A DNA stretch of 64,000 nucleotides from Pomphorhynchus laevis (GCA_012934845.2 WNNJ02000274.1:62001-126000), one strand, 5' to 3'; counted from the first letter of the stretch, positions 1-12,115 are shown. Numbers and translations: made by a program. The notes: a model not told the origin generated them from the sequence alone.

Positions 1-89
1 CTTGATAAGCTATAAATTGTAGCTCTATAATTCGTATCTTGAACTTGTAATTTTTATTCGAAATACTTGTGATCTCTTGATTATAATAG

Positions 90-294
90 ATCCCAAACAG
101 GTAACAGAAGTGAAATCAAAATTGCACCAATCCGTTCAAGACATTTATGACACCCTAAATGATACGACTTCAATTCAAACTCAAGGAGATAGTCAATCTC
201 GATCAAGCCTTGCAAATATTTCAAGAAAACGAATGTGGTTTCTACATAAAAATCAACGGTACCAATCTATTCTTAAAGTATCTCGACATTTTTG
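90..294 (+). CDS. unc79: unc79 exon 1 of window (linker region)
   Basis: The exon is open between a TATAATAG acceptor and a GGTAAAT donor. It enters after one base of a split codon and leaves after two. The peptide is polar and includes the stretch SRSSLANISRKRMWFL. In UNC79 the corresponding region is a poorly conserved, probably disordered linker, so identity rests on phase agreement with the next exons and on position. A second open frame overlaps the same bases but does not match the downstream phase. Confidence 0.6.
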
Positions 295-363
295 GTAAAT
301 ATTTTTATAAATTTAGCTCACACGAAACTATTGGCTTATCACTCATTGCGCCAACATTTTCAG

Positions 364-386
364 CCGTAAATTTCCGGAAAGAAAAG
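364..386 (+). CDS. unc79: unc79 microexon (23 nt)
   Basis: A 23-nt segment sits between a good polypyrimidine acceptor (ACATTTTCAG) and a GTAAAT donor. It takes a codon started by exon 1 (two bases) and ends one base into the next, exactly what exon 3 needs. It encodes C-R-K-F-P-E-R-K. The 69-nt intron before it matches the size of the other short introns in this gene. No homology can be claimed for so short a peptide. Confidence 0.55.
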
Positions 387-689
387 GTAAATCGATAAAA
401 TCACAAAAGCTAAAACAATTGCATCATTTTAGGACTCCTATGCCTTATCAGGATCAATTCATGACATTAAGGCCAATGCGTGTGGTAAATATATGACTTT
501 GTTAATTAATGAATTTAAAGTGTAAAAATAAAATACAAAGTATACTTCTCAATAAATAAATCTTTGAGAATTTTATTTAGAAAACAATTCATTTAAGCGA
601 AATCAACAAATTATAATTAAATTCAATAATTTGAATTAAATCCGTCAGATTTTGCAAGTAAAAATAATCAAATAACTGATTAGATTAGT

Positions 690-852
690 AAATTGATTGT
701 TCGTTATAATTTGGTAGATTTCGTTGGTTGTAGTGTTCGGTAAAATTCAGAAGAGTTCTTTGATTGTAGTGTTCGTTAGAATTTGGTAGATTTCGTTGGT
801 TGTATAGTTCGGTAGAATTCGGTAGATTTCGATTAAGTTCAGTAGAATTCGT
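690..852. repeat. degenerate ~55-bp tandem repeat
   Basis: Phrases built on TTGGTAGATTTCGTTGG and TTCGGTAGAATTC recur about three times, head to tail. It lies in the 1.9-kb intron between exons 2 and 3. No coding potential is seen. Confidence 0.6.
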
Positions 853-869
853 ACTTTGTTCTTAAGAAG

Positions 870-1340
870 TCAGTGAAGGCATTTTAAAGCATACATAATC
901 CTCGCTAATGGCAATGGATAGTACATTATCATCCACTCGAACCTGCCTAACATGATAGTACCGAAATTAGTAAATCAGCGAGTATTACCGGAATTCTGCG
1001 GTTGAAAGCCATACTAATCCCTGCTCAGGGCTATGGATATTTTTCACTCTAACCTTAATAACATGGTAAAAACTGATGCAGTGTCGCTTTAAGCTTCAAG
1101 GACATGATACAGTTTAGAGCCATGGTAACACTCGTTAAGAGCCAGGCAATCCTCTACTCAAACCTGTCTAACATGGTAGAACCTAAGTTAGCATAGCTTT
1201 TAGTTTCACTGGATAGATACAGTTTTACACCGTGTATTCCTTGCTCGGGACTAGAGCTATCCTCCATCTGAACCTGTTCTTCAAGGGTGATCCTAAGTTG
1301 ACATAGCTTCAGATTTCCTTGGACAGAGAATGCAACATTT
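870..1340. repeat. degenerate ~105-bp tandem repeat, four units
   Basis: Four successive units share the order AATCCT/TATCCT, then CGAACCTGCCTAACATG (also AAACCTGTCTAACATGG and GAACCTGTTCTTCAAGG), then a GATACAGTTT tail. The units have diverged strongly except the last, which reappears almost unchanged at 2570. Confidence 0.55.
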
Positions 1341-1387
1341 CAGATTTATTAGAAATATATCCATCCTGATCTGTATTTATTTTTTTT
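1193..1387 (+). repeat. 195-bp dispersed direct repeat, copy 1
   Basis: Nearly identical to 2570-2763, with only a few differences, while the surrounding units are much more diverged. The second copy lies in the next intron, across exon 3 (2325-2409). Confidence 0.85.
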
Positions 1388-1765
1388 AATTTCTAAGAAC
1401 TATCAGTCATAGTTGAACGAAAACAAATATTATTTTGATATTTCGCTAGTAACAATAAAATAATAAGTAAGGATTAAAATAATAAGTAATAATAAGGATT
1501 TTATTTTACTTAGTTTTAAATTAATTATTTATTTTTTTCATTTGTTTATTAATTTGTAACCGCTAATTAGAATGATTTTAATAATATAATAATCTGCTAT
1601 CATGTATATGCATACATATATGTATTCCTTCAATTAAATTAAAATTCGTTAATTGTAATTTCACTAAAACTCTCACATTGAAATTGTTACCACAATTTTG
1701 ATAATCATGCCAGTATCAAGCATGTTTATAAGAAAGAATTTCATAAAACTTTTTTAAATAAACAT
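1388..1765. other. intron, AT-rich, nothing recognised
   Basis: Low-complexity AT-rich DNA with short ATGTATATGCATACATATATG-like runs and no coding signal or clear repeat family. Confidence 0.5.
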
Positions 1766-2203
1766 GAACAGGAAAGTATAAACCTGCATGCTTTTTTACA
1801 ACCTTCGTCGGGAAGCTTAACCCGGAATGCGCCTACCACAGACGCTAGCCCCACAATGGGGAGTTTTGACCTTAGTCTACTCATCACTACAGGATGGTCT
1901 CATCAGTGTGGCCCTGTAGCTACACAACTTCGACAATACTAACTCCTCAGTATACCCCTGAATAATAGTCACTTAGCGCACTCTCCTCCACCGGTTACCA
2001 GCCTTACATCCGGTAGGGTTTGCTAAGGTAGTGGCTTCACAGGGCAGCACGTGTGCTGTCGTTCCTTCCATCGTTAGCTACTGATTTTGCTGATCAAGCA
2101 ACACGCTTGTATACAGCAATTACAAAGTACGAGCAAAGCTCTAGCGCAAATGCTAAATTCATTTTCGTCACTCCACATATAGTGGTTATATGAATTTTAA
2201 CAA
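1766..2203 (+). mobile_element. partial foldback-type DNA transposon
   Basis: The first about 140 bp (GAAAGTATAAACCTGCATGC, later TCATCACTACAGG) match the terminal inverted repeat of the element at 42289-42853. A distal part (CACTCCACATATAGTGG) matches the interior of that element in inverted orientation. The second terminal repeat is not seen, so this copy is rearranged or truncated. Confidence 0.7.
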
Positions 2204-2324
2204 CTGGTGACTTATATAAATAAGACAGATTAAATACTGCTAGTGTCAAGCATGTTTATGTGTATACACTAGGTTATTTCGCATTGTTATCTGTCACAAG
2301 GATCAAATATTGACAAATATTTAG

Positions 2325-2409
2325 GTGAATCACTAATTAATGTTGGTAACAATGGCAATCCCAAAGGACGAAAAGCAAGATCAGCCGAACGAGCTAAAAG
2401 TCAAAGTCG
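2325..2409 (+). CDS. unc79: unc79 exon 3 (basic linker)
   Basis: The exon starts after AAATATTTAG and ends at a consensus GTAAGT donor. It encodes a basic, Ser-rich peptide ending in ARSAERAKSQSR. It exits after two bases of an Arg codon, and the next exon at 12116 supplies the third base. Sequence conservation in this linker is low, so the call rests mainly on splice-site quality and phase. Confidence 0.65.
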
Positions 2410-2569
2410 GTAAGTTGTAATGAACAAATATTTAGACAATTTAATCCAATATAAATAAATGTCACTGCTATCGGATGGTTAATGTAATAGCTATATTAAA
2501 TTATTAGTCATTGCTACATTTACAGTATGGACATCTATATTTATACAAATAGGAAATGTTCAAATGGAA

Positions 2570-2763
2570 ATAGCCTTTAGTTTCACTGGATAGATACAGT
2601 TTTACACCGTGTATTCCTTGCTCGGGACTAGAGCTATCCTCCATCTGAACCTGTTCTTCAAGGGTGATTCTAAGTTGACATAGCTTCAGATTTCCTTGGA
2701 CAGAGAATGCAACATTTCAGATTTATTAGAAATATATTCATCCTGATCTGTATTTAATTTTTT
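2570..2763 (+). repeat. 195-bp dispersed direct repeat, copy 2
   Basis: Near-identical second copy of 1193-1387, including the GGACAGAGAATGCAACATTT segment and the downstream T-rich tail. Confidence 0.85.
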
Positions 2764-3282
2764 AAATTAAAATAGTTAATTCGAAATTTTATTAATTTAT
2801 ACATAAGCGATTCAAATACACCAGGGACTAATTGGTTAGGATAAGAGTAACTTCTTTGATCGATATCCATAATATTTAAAATACAACTGTTGTTGTGTAA
2901 AGCCTTATTAACAATATTTTATAATAAGATCAATTAAATAATAAATTCGACAACTATAACTATCCTACTAGTAAATTAAAAAAATGATGCAAATTAAATT
3001 TACTTCATTCTACTTTTGCTTTTTATTTACACCGTCCTAAATTATTTTTATATCAAATATTCACGTCCTATGCGCTGTTTTTGCTTGCCCGGCCAATTAT
3101 AAAAAGCATATTTTATCTCTTAGTAATAAACAATGAAATCATAACAACAATAAAATTCATTTATATTGATTATAATGAAAATATAATATTGATTATGACA
3201 ATGTCAACATATTGACATATGCCACATATTGTTGTGGAGTTGTATAACATTTAGATCAGAAGGTTAAATTTGATAAAATTAA

Positions 3283-3372
3283 ACTTTCATTCTATAAACC
3301 ATATAAAGCTTTCATTATAAACCATATAAAGCTTTCATTCTATAAATCTTATAAAGCTTGCATTATATCACA
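3283..3372. repeat. ~25-bp tandem repeat, three units
   Basis: The phrase CTATAAACCATATAAAGC with TTTCATT is repeated about three times. The DNA around it (2765-4040) is AT-rich intron with T-rich runs and short TATAGTACTATAA palindromes, and nothing else recognised. Confidence 0.6.
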
Positions 3373-4039
3373 TGTTATACAAGAGACCTATTTTATAAAA
3401 CAGGATAATATTATGGACAATAATAAAGCTGAGTTTAACGTAAAAGAATTATCAGTTTATTATTATTTATTTAAGTAATTTTATTTAAATTTTAATATTA
3501 ATTTATTTTGAATTCATCATTATTTTTTAAATTTTTTCTAACATATTTTTTAAATTTTTAAAATATAATTTCTTCCTGTTATTTAAATAAATTTGTTTTG
3601 TTGTTTAATTTCAATTTCACAAGTAAGCAATTTCACATAATTTTAGTTTTCAACTAATTTTCATATCCTTCTAATTTTTTGTTTCTGGTTCATTTTCTTC
3701 TAAGTTCATTTGGTTCATTTTTTTATCCTTCTGGGTTTTTTGTGGTAATATATTGTAATATATACTGTTATAGTACTATAACAGTATGGGTTTTTTGTTT
3801 TTTATAGTACTATAATAGTATACATTGTGCATATATACTAATATAATTGCATTTTCTATTTGTGGTATTCCATTAATTTTCATCTATCCCTTTAAGTTTT
3901 TGCTCTTGGTTTATTTTCTTTGTTTGTTTTTGTTGTGTAATAGCCTTTTCCTTGACTAATATGTATTTTCCTTTAAATTTTGTTCCATTTTTAATTTTAT
4001 TTCTCTAATGTCTTTCTCCTTTACTACAAATTTTGATAA

Positions 4040-4290
4040 TAAATGATAAATTTAATGATTTTGTGTTTAATAAACTGTTTGTAATTTTGGTGAAGATGAT
4101 AGCATAAGCTATCGAAATATTGTAAATTTTTGAATTTAATTAATTCATTCGTTCCAGCAAATTTACAAAAATATACATTTGTGTACTTTCTTTTTATCGT
4201 CAAAAGACTTAAAAATCTCAGTTTGTTATGTTTTTGAAAAAATCCGATAACACTTTTACTTGGTGGTTATAATCTAATAACCATAAATAA
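4040..4290 (+). mobile_element. PLE-E tail with hammerhead-like motif
   Basis: About 250 bp shared with 53155-53450 and partly with 53445-53560. It contains GATGATAGCATAAGCTATC followed by GAAATATTG. The stem GATAGC/GCTATC with a 4-nt loop directly precedes GAAA, the layout of stem II plus the GAAA box in the hammerhead ribozymes known from Penelope-like elements. The CUGA half of the core is degenerate (AAGATGA). Confidence 0.5.
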
Positions 4291-4319
4291 CATTGAATTA
4301 ATAGAATATTTATATATAA

Positions 4320-5285
4320 ATATTTAGAAAGTAAAAGGTCTTTTAATGGGAAGTAATAGTAGACCAATTATAACTGACTTATTTTTAAGCTTTATAGAAT
4401 ATGAATTTGTTCGTAACTGTTTAAAAAATAAATCTAAATTATATAAAGATATAAAATATATGTATCGATATATTGATAATATTTGTGTATTTAACTCTAA
4501 CAATTTTTATTCAATAAGCGAACAGATTTATCCAGAAAGCCTTATTTTTAACAAAACCAATATTAATGATATAGAAGGTGTATATCTAGATATGAACATT
4601 AAATTAACATCAATTAAAACTACTATTAATTTATATCGTAAAGATGACATATTTAAATTTACAAGAAACATTTTTGCATGAGCATTCATGCATACCATGT
4701 AATGTAAAATATGATACATTAAATAATGAAATTTTAAGAATTGCAACAATATGTAATGATATTGGCTTTCTTCGAAATCATTTAAATAATTTAATAGATA
4801 CATATTTTAAACTAGGTTACTATAAAAATACCATCAAAGAGAAAATAGTAAAATATATATATGAAAAATATATAAAAAAATATTTTATCTCTTGAGCGAA
4901 AACGTGTAATGGTCAAAAATATACTTTGTATTAAAACAAAATACTAAATAATCAAATTTCATCAGAGGAAATACGCCCTTAGCATGTTGTTAGCCCAGCT
5001 GCCGTTTTGGGTCGAGAAATAAGTACCGAAATCTGATAGCATAGCAGTTCCTCCTGATGACCTCTAATTCTTATTCGGATACAACGTCTGTTATTTATTA
5101 GTCAATTCATAAAAATGACGTTTATTTTAAATTTCATTTTTTAACTTGATTTAAATTATAGAAAATCTAAAAACAATTATTAATTTTATTATTTAATTAT
5201 TACTTTTTGATTTAGCATTATTATGTTTTGTTTAGTTTATAATTATATTAAATACGTAGACTCAGTTATCTGATTTGATTAATGT
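4320..5285 (+). mobile_element. PLE-A fragment: RT end plus 3' region
   Basis: 4346-4895 encodes the end of a Penelope-like reverse transcriptase: MGSNSRPIITDLFLSFIEYE, a RYIDN segment in place of the YIDD box, then the thumb region. It is followed by the PLE-A 3' region (4896-5285), which ends in the motif ACGTAGACTCAGTTATCTG shared by all copies. It is 5'-truncated and corresponds to 17465-18425 of the best copy. Confidence 0.85.
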
Positions 5286-5289
5286 ATTA

Positions 5290-5645
5290 TATTTTATATG
5301 GTATGCATAAATGCTCATGCGAAAATGTTTCTTGTAAATTTAAATATGTCATCTTTACGATATAAATTAATAGTAGTTTTAGTTCATATTAATTTGATGT
5401 TCATATCTACATATACACCTTCTTTATCATTAATATTGGTTTTGTTAAGTATAAGGCTTTCTGGATAAATTTGTTCACTAATTGAATAAAAATTGATAGA
5501 ATTAAATACATATATCAATAATGTATCGAAACATATATTTCATATCTTTATATAATTTAGATTTAGTTTTTACACAGTTATGAACTGTGTAAGTAAACTG
5601 TATTAGTTTGCTTATTGAATGAAAATCATTAGAGTTTGAATAATA
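5290..5645 (-). mobile_element. PLE-A reverse transcriptase fragment, inverted
   Basis: The complement repeats the 4480-4690 RT region (ESLILNKTN, then KDDIFKFTRNIFA). It sits head-to-head against the 3' end of the preceding + strand copy, a typical arrangement for Penelope-like elements. 5646-6124 beyond it is AT-rich with nothing recognised. Confidence 0.75.
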
Positions 5646-6124
5646 GTCCCAATAATATTTATTCTTCTATTATTATTTTTTGATTATTTTATTATTTTTT
5701 TGCTAGAATTTTCTTGAACTATTTAATGTTTATTTGATATCAAATTGCTATTTTATTTTCAAATTTTTAATTTTATTTATTAAAAAACCATTTATTATGA
5801 ACATTAAAAATTAAATATTTACTATCAATGAATTTATTTGTTTTCAAATAAATTTATGTACAGTAACAATAATATCATCAATATATCAGAACTTAAATTT
5901 AAATTGGAGTTTCATGACTTAAATTAGCTTTTTTAAGCTTAATTTAAAACTATAAAAGCTATAATTGGGCTACTTTTACATCACGTTGAAACACTTTTTA
6001 TTTGTCTAAATGTAAATGTCTCTACTTTCAAATATTTTTTATCAAAATAAAAAGTATAAAATATTAATATCTCAGACGGCTTATATCTACGCCGCCTGAA
6101 AGAACACTTTATTATTTAATAACC

Positions 6125-7266
6125 CTGATGCCAAAGGAAAGCCATCAGCTGAATCTAAGTGCTTTCCATGTGGAATCACAGGAAATTGCACGTGATGCAA
6201 ATGTTGTAAGCTAGGCAGATCATGCTTAAATTGTGCTGCATCAAACTGTTTAAACTTGCCTACACAAGCTGAAATTATTTGTCCAATATTGAAAACAAGT
6301 AATCCAAATACATCACATGCTAGAGATCATCGAGGTGCCTACAAAAATGTTGCTTGAAAGTGCATACTTTCAAACTACATTTCATCTCTACAATAAGAAA
6401 AATATTGGAAATACGTATTCGAGAATGGAAGTCGAGACATATTTTAGAATTATTTAATGAAACACATATACTTCAAGAACAGAAAATGCGTAAGATCAAA
6501 TTGGCATCAAAGAACGATAAAGGAAATTGGTAAAAGGACTTTGTGAAACTAATGAGAATAAGCAAAACATCATCAGCAATATATCTGTTAAAGTCAGGTG
6601 AGAAGCAGAAAGGGATTCACAATCTGGATACAATGTTATATGATAAAATAGTAAGAAACATTCTCACAGAGTTACATCTGGATCCAAGAGGTGTGAATGA
6701 TTAGACGACTATATCAAACAAATGCGCATCAAGACATCTTCCTGAGATTTTCGAGGATATAGACGCTAAGGATATTGTTAAATGCGCTTTAAAAACAAAG
6801 GGTAGTTCGGGACCATCTGGTGTTGATGCTAGAATGTGGAGAGTTTCTAACATCTTTCGGGACATATTCTAAAAATTTAACACGCAACATGGCACTGTTT
6901 GCAATTCGTATATCAACTTTTGAAATACCATCTGATTAAATCGATGCATATACAATAAGTCGATTGATTCCACTCGATACAAGCCCAAGAGTGCGCCTGA
7001 TAGGCGTTGGAGAGGTCTCCCGTTGTATCATAGCTAGAATAATTACGATTCGCAGTAACAAGAATCTACCAGATGATGCTGGTATAGAACAATTATGTAC
7101 GGGAAACGAAATGGAACGATTATTGTTATACATTCTGTTCGAAACTGGTTTAGTTCTAGCCAGGACATGTGCGTACTAACAATTGTTGCTCGAAATGCAT
7201 TTAACATGATTAATCGAACATTTACATCAAAAAATATAGACCGCGTTTGATCACGCTCTTTCTTAT
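6125..7266 (+). mobile_element. R-type non-LTR element a: Cys-rich N-terminus and RT start
   Basis: At 6165-6270 a Cys cluster (CKCCKLGRSCLNCAASNC) matches the N-terminus at 29.9-30.1 kb. At 6780-6850 the phrase GPSGVDARMWRVSN opens the RT domain, and at 6950-7080 ISRLIPLDTSPRVRLIGVGE matches RT motifs of copy b. After the RT motif-A region (ARNAFNMINR, 7190) the sequence jumps to the nuclease domain (FDHALSYL, 7236), so there is an internal deletion. A J-LINE then interrupts it. The copy is degraded, with stops in several places. Confidence 0.75.
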
Positions 7267-8106
7267 CTAAATTAAATAAATAAAGATTTTATTAAATACA
7301 ACCAATGTTAGTGTTATGCAACAACTAAAAAAAGAAACATGTATCAAAAATACAAGAAGGAAAAGTTATTTAACCAGTCGCGAATAAAAGTCTTCTTTAA
7401 TCTTTAAAACCTTAGGTCCAGCGGGATCTGAGCCCCCAGCCAATCCAATCGAGGCGGACAATGCTCGGTAATCGCGAGATGAGAAGCTTAAGAAACCTTA
7501 GTCTTTGTTCTGGGGGACGTCCTCTTGAAATAAGATCGATCCCGAGATGTCCCAAGTATCCCAGTGGCGAACTTGTGTTTTCTCTTTCAATGACATATGT
7601 TGGGCCCGTTTCATGGCCCATCTAGCTTGTTTCAGGATAAGTTTAAGTCTATCTAGGTCGGCTTTCGCCGACCAGTTAACCGTAACAGTAAACCCTAGGT
7701 ATTTTACTCGAATCGTGAAAACAGGGAGGGGTTGATTAGTCAAAATGGAGGAGAGCGCAGAGAGTGCTAATCTCTTAAGTTTTTGCTTTGTCGTAGGGGC
7801 GCCATGAAAGACAACCACCTGCGATTTGGAGGAGTTTAGAACAAGGTTAAAAATGGGCAGCTGATCTTTTAATCTTGTAAAGAAACGTCTGATGTCAGAG
7901 ACTACATCTTTGCATCTGCGACCAGAGAACAGGGCTGTGGTATCATCAGCGTATACCACAAGATGTTGATCGCGTTTGAATTTTTTATAGAGTTCAATGG
8001 AGGCAGCAAGATACAAGATTAGATAGAGTGGGGAGCCTTGTGGCACTACTGTAATAGGGTAGAACTGACGTGAATCAGGGTCGTCTTCATAGAAGAATCG
8101 CTTAGT
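7267..8106 (-). mobile_element. 5'-truncated J-LINE
   Basis: The complement encodes the C-terminal half of ORF2: RFFYEDDPDSRQFYPIT, then PQGSP, LVVYADDTTALFSG and the thumb segment RVKYLGFTVTVNWSAKAD. The 3' tail is the same AATAAA-type T-rich end as at 18.66 and 56.11 kb. It begins within RT, as expected for incomplete target-primed reverse transcription, and lies inside R-type element a. Confidence 0.9.
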
Positions 8107-8680
8107 GTATGTTACAAATACCATGAGAACAGAAAAAATGCAAAATACACAGAGCGTATATCTTATATAAAACGCGCAGCATTCATACCTGCCATGTTTG
8201 CTGTCGCAGGCGGAAAAGGAAATATTACACTTCCACAAATATGCATTTGTGGAAGTGCAAATAATACATCTCATGCGCTGTCATGTAAAACTGGGGGTCT
8301 TCTTACTGCTACACAATATTATGAGAGATATCCTGGCAAAAGAGCTATTACTTATATGCACAGATGTGACCATTGAACCTAGTCTTCAGCCTGTGAGAGA
8401 GAAAAAATATCTTTCGAAAAAGAAACGAGTACACGCGATCGTGAATCAAGGCTGGACATTTCCTGTTATGGACTCATTGGCGAATGAACGGAGAGATCTT
8501 TTATGGATGTTTGTATTTTTGACAATCACGCTGTTCTTATCTAAATTCAGAATCTACATCGTGATACAAATACCGTGAGAACAGAAAAATTGCAAAATAC
8601 GCAGAACGTATATCTTATATAATACGCGCAGCATTCATACCTGCTATGTTTGCTGTAACAGGATGAGAAGGCAATATAGC
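8107..8680 (+). mobile_element. R-type element a, nuclease domain with internal duplication
   Basis: Encodes the CCHC motif (ICICGSANNTSHALSCKTGG), a nuclease-like segment (SFMDVCIFDNHAV) and the KYAERISYI helix. About 110 bp (YxENRKxAKYxERISYIxRA, then AFIPAMFAV) occurs twice, at 8107-8220 and 8561-8660, flanking the CCHC part, so a tandem duplication of the nuclease region took place before or after the LINE insertion. Confidence 0.75.
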
Positions 8681-8934
8681 TTCCAACCTCTTAAAGCTAA
8701 TTACAAGGAAGATTTTAATCAAAACTAGTGTACCATACAATGAATGCATAACTAGTTTGAGAAGAAGAATATCTATAAGTCTTGTAAAGACTACTTCAAT
8801 GTGTTTAAGGGCAGCCAGACACTCTTTAACAAGCAAAATCTATGAACTTTGATCTACTTGATTGTTTTTTTATTATGTGTTTTTGGACTTGTAAATATAT
8901 TTTCCTTTCAAAAATATTAATTCTCTGTTATCCA

Positions 8935-9425
8935 TATATTTATATTTGTTTGAGGGTTAAATTTTAGATAGATGGGCGTTATAGTGATTACAACATAAAT
9001 ATGTATATCTTTTTCCGAATATAATATGAATTGATTTTTCTAACGCTTCTTTAATATCTACTAAATCTAGATTTGTATAAAGCGTGCTAAAATCGTATGT
9101 ATTTATATTTTGAAAATTTATTCCTTTTGTCTGTTCTAAAAATTCTTTTGTAGAATTAATACTGAAATAGTATTTATACCAGTATTAATTTCGATTACCT
9201 TGCAATATTTTTTAAAATGTGCTTTAATTACTTTAAGTATTTTATTCATATAGACAGAAAGTGGTTTTAATGTACATTTAAAAACACTACATATTAACCT
9301 AGGTTTTATTGGATTTTTATGTAATTTTGGATTTTAACATAATATAGGTATAGTTTTATTATCTGATATAACCTTTATACCCTTTTATTTATTATTGGAT
9401 TCCAATATTGAAATATAAGTATAGA
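8935..9425 (-). mobile_element. PLE-A reverse transcriptase fragment
   Basis: The complement matches 16900-17380: NPKLHKNPIKPRLICS, then the KPLSVYMNKILKVIKAHFKK region. It is truncated at both ends and abuts R-type copy b. 8681-8934 holds an antisense-oriented AT-rich stretch without a clear identity. Confidence 0.8.
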
Positions 9426-9429
9426 TTTA

Positions 9430-11575
9430 TAATAGATTTATTAAATCATTAATAAATCGCGTTTGGCATTTCGGATTGCGACTGATAAAATTGATTTTGA
9501 GGTGTTGGAAGCTTTGGTCGCATCACGCCTCATCACATTAAACAAAAATCCTGGCGTCAAACCTATAGGGATAGGAGAGACACTAAGAAGAATCATATGT
9601 AAAATACTTGGGAATGTAGTCAAGTCTGACCTTCAAGCTGTAGCAGGCCGTGAACAATTGTGTGCTTCACAACTTGGTGGAATAGAATACGCGATCCACT
9701 CGTTATCAGAGCAATTTCACTCATATTATGAAATGGGAATTCTTTCTATTGATGCCAAGAATGCGTTTAACAGGATCAGCTGAAAATTAACGCTAGCAAA
9801 TATTTGGATGGTTTGTCCATCGATGGTTCGAATGCCTAATAACATGTATAGAGGTCATGCGGTCATGGTTGGAGTTGTCGGTGAGATACTATCTAAAGAG
9901 GGTTTGACCCAAGGCGACCCGTTTGCAATGGCCGCATTTGCAGCGGCATCGTTGCCACTAATCAATAGAATACAAGCGAGGATTCCGAGCATCACGCAGC
10001 GATGGTATGCAGATGACTCAACTTTTGCTGGACCGCTGAAAGATTTGAGAGTTATATGGGATATCTTGCAAACCACTGGTCCTCAATACGGGTACTTTGT
10101 CAACGACATAAAGAGTAGTGTTCTCTATCATAATTCATGTACCAAAGTCGCACATGAACTGTTCGCAGAAGCGAATGTCTCGATGTCCAAACGCGGTGTG
10201 ATACTGCTTTGATCCCCCATGGGTTCCACTGACTTCGTTGAAGAGCAAGTGACGCGCACTACTGGTCGATGGCAGAATATCGTATCAGAGATTAGTACTA
10301 TCTCGGACGTTGATGCTCACTACGCCTATGCGGCCTATGTTCATGCTTTCTAGTATAAATGGGTTCACCTTTTACGTACAACGGCGTGTTCTCCTGAATG
10401 GTTTAAACCGCTAGGTGATGATATCTTCGATTTATTTGCGTCTAAAACAGTTGATCACCCTACTTCATCAATCCTCAAATCAATATACACTCTTCCACCA
10501 CGTATGGACGGTCTTGGGATGATGGATCGTATGATGATCCATCATCATACGATCATAGAACATATGATCACAGAACATCAATATATGGCATCTAAAATGC
10601 TGTGCAAAGCATACGATGATACTACAAATCCAGTCCAAAACATACTCAGCAGATGATGACAGCCAACACCATTAAGGACATGAACAATAAGCGCCACATC
10701 GATAAACTAAATGAGATAAACGAGTTTGGTACAGAAGGTATATATAGACACCTACAGTTTGCTGCTTTAAAGGATGCATTCAGCTGGCTTACAGTACGAC
10801 CACTAGAACTTCAGGGCTTCGTCTTGCGTCGAGAGAGTTTCGGTATGCTCTAGCTGCCCGCTTTAACTGTACCTTCACAGGTATGGCGAAAAACTGTATT
10901 TGTTGCGACAATCAGAACATGACACATGCTCTTTCCTGGAAAAGGGGTGCTCTGCCTATTTCCGGCACAACGAGATTCGCGACATAGTGGCTGACACATT
11001 GACACTTGTATGCAATGGAGTGGAACTTGAACCTTAACTAGAACTGGTATCCGAATCAATTCCTTTACAACGAGTCACAACTACAAGAAAACCAGATGCA
11101 TGCGCGGATATCGTATGTTGCGGCCTGTTTGGCGGCAGGATGAAGCGAACGTCTTTTGACGTTTGTATTTTTAACAGAAATGCTCCATCATACCAGTCAA
11201 AATCCGTATCATCTTGTTTCGAGTATCACGAGACGCGAAAATGCAACAAATATGAAGAGCGAATAAAGGATGTGGACCACAGTACATTCTGTCCGATAGT
11301 TATAGCCGTGACTGGCGGGATCGAACCATCAGCAGATGCCATGATCAAGACGACTGCGCAGAAGCCTAACGAAAAAAAGGAAGTCCTATACGCGGATTTT
11401 GTCGCCTGGTTGCGAACGAAAATAAGCCTCTTCCTGGTCAGGGCAGTATCCATGTGCTTGCGAGCTCCCTTATCCGCGCGACATTTACCTATTGTAACAT
11501 CTAAGGACGTCCAAGCTCAAATACAGATAACACGGAATGCTATGTTGACAACCTCAAGATACTGGTTTTAACAAT
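9430..11575 (+). mobile_element. R-type non-LTR element b: RT to C-terminal nuclease
   Basis: The best R-type RT in the window. Motifs in order: KPIGIGETLRRIICKIL (9560), REQLCASQLGGIEYAIHSL (9650), SIDAKNAFNR (motif A, 9745), GLTQGDPFAMAAFAAASLPL (motif B, 9900), RWYADDS (catalytic box, 10000). Downstream come a Cys-Cys/His motif (CICCDNQNMTHALSW, about 10900) and a nuclease-like domain (ADIVCCGLFG, then SFDVCIFNRNAPSY and the YHETRKCNKYEERI helix, 11110-11270). This order, RT then CCHC then PD-(D/E)XK-like domain, is that of R2-related non-LTR clades. Frames are broken by a stop after motif A, a stop near 10210 and several later ones, so it is inactive. Confidence 0.85.
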
Positions 11576-11744
11576 GAGCTATTCAAGTCATTGACATATC
11601 GATTGCGAAATTAGCTGATTTTAATGATTGTTGCTCGCTAGGAGACGTTTGTAACATTGTATTTTAATTTTTGCTTTGACTAATAACTATGCTCTATCTT
11701 ATAATTAACTTATTTTATCAGTCAATCATAATAAAGCTGTTTGG

Positions 11745-11885
11745 AAATAAAGACAAAGTTATTACTAGCTTTATCAAAAGTTGTTATTATATAGTTATCC
11801 TTTAATTTAGTAAGTTCTTTATACATATCTTTATTAATTTTATCTTTTCTTTTATAATTGTTTGTTATTTTAAAGACGATTTTTT
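11745..11885 (-). mobile_element. PLE-A short fragment
   Basis: The complement reads YKRKDKINKDMYKELTKL, then DNYIITTFDKASNN, the N-terminal RT linker of PLE-A (compare 34380-34500). 11886-12115 is AT-rich intron before exon 4. Confidence 0.75.
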
Positions 11886-12115
11886 AATTAAATTTAAAGT
11901 TAAACAATATTTCAATTAATATTAGATATAATAATATCCAAACTACTAACTAATAGAGATCGTTACCTCTTTTCTTGTTGTATATTAATTATGCTCAAAT
12001 CTTTGAATATAATTTATAAATTAACAGAGTAATAAACATTAGCATAATACATAAATTTACAGAGTAAATTATTCGTAGAATTTTGATAGTCAATTGTATT
12101 ATTAAAAAATTTTAG

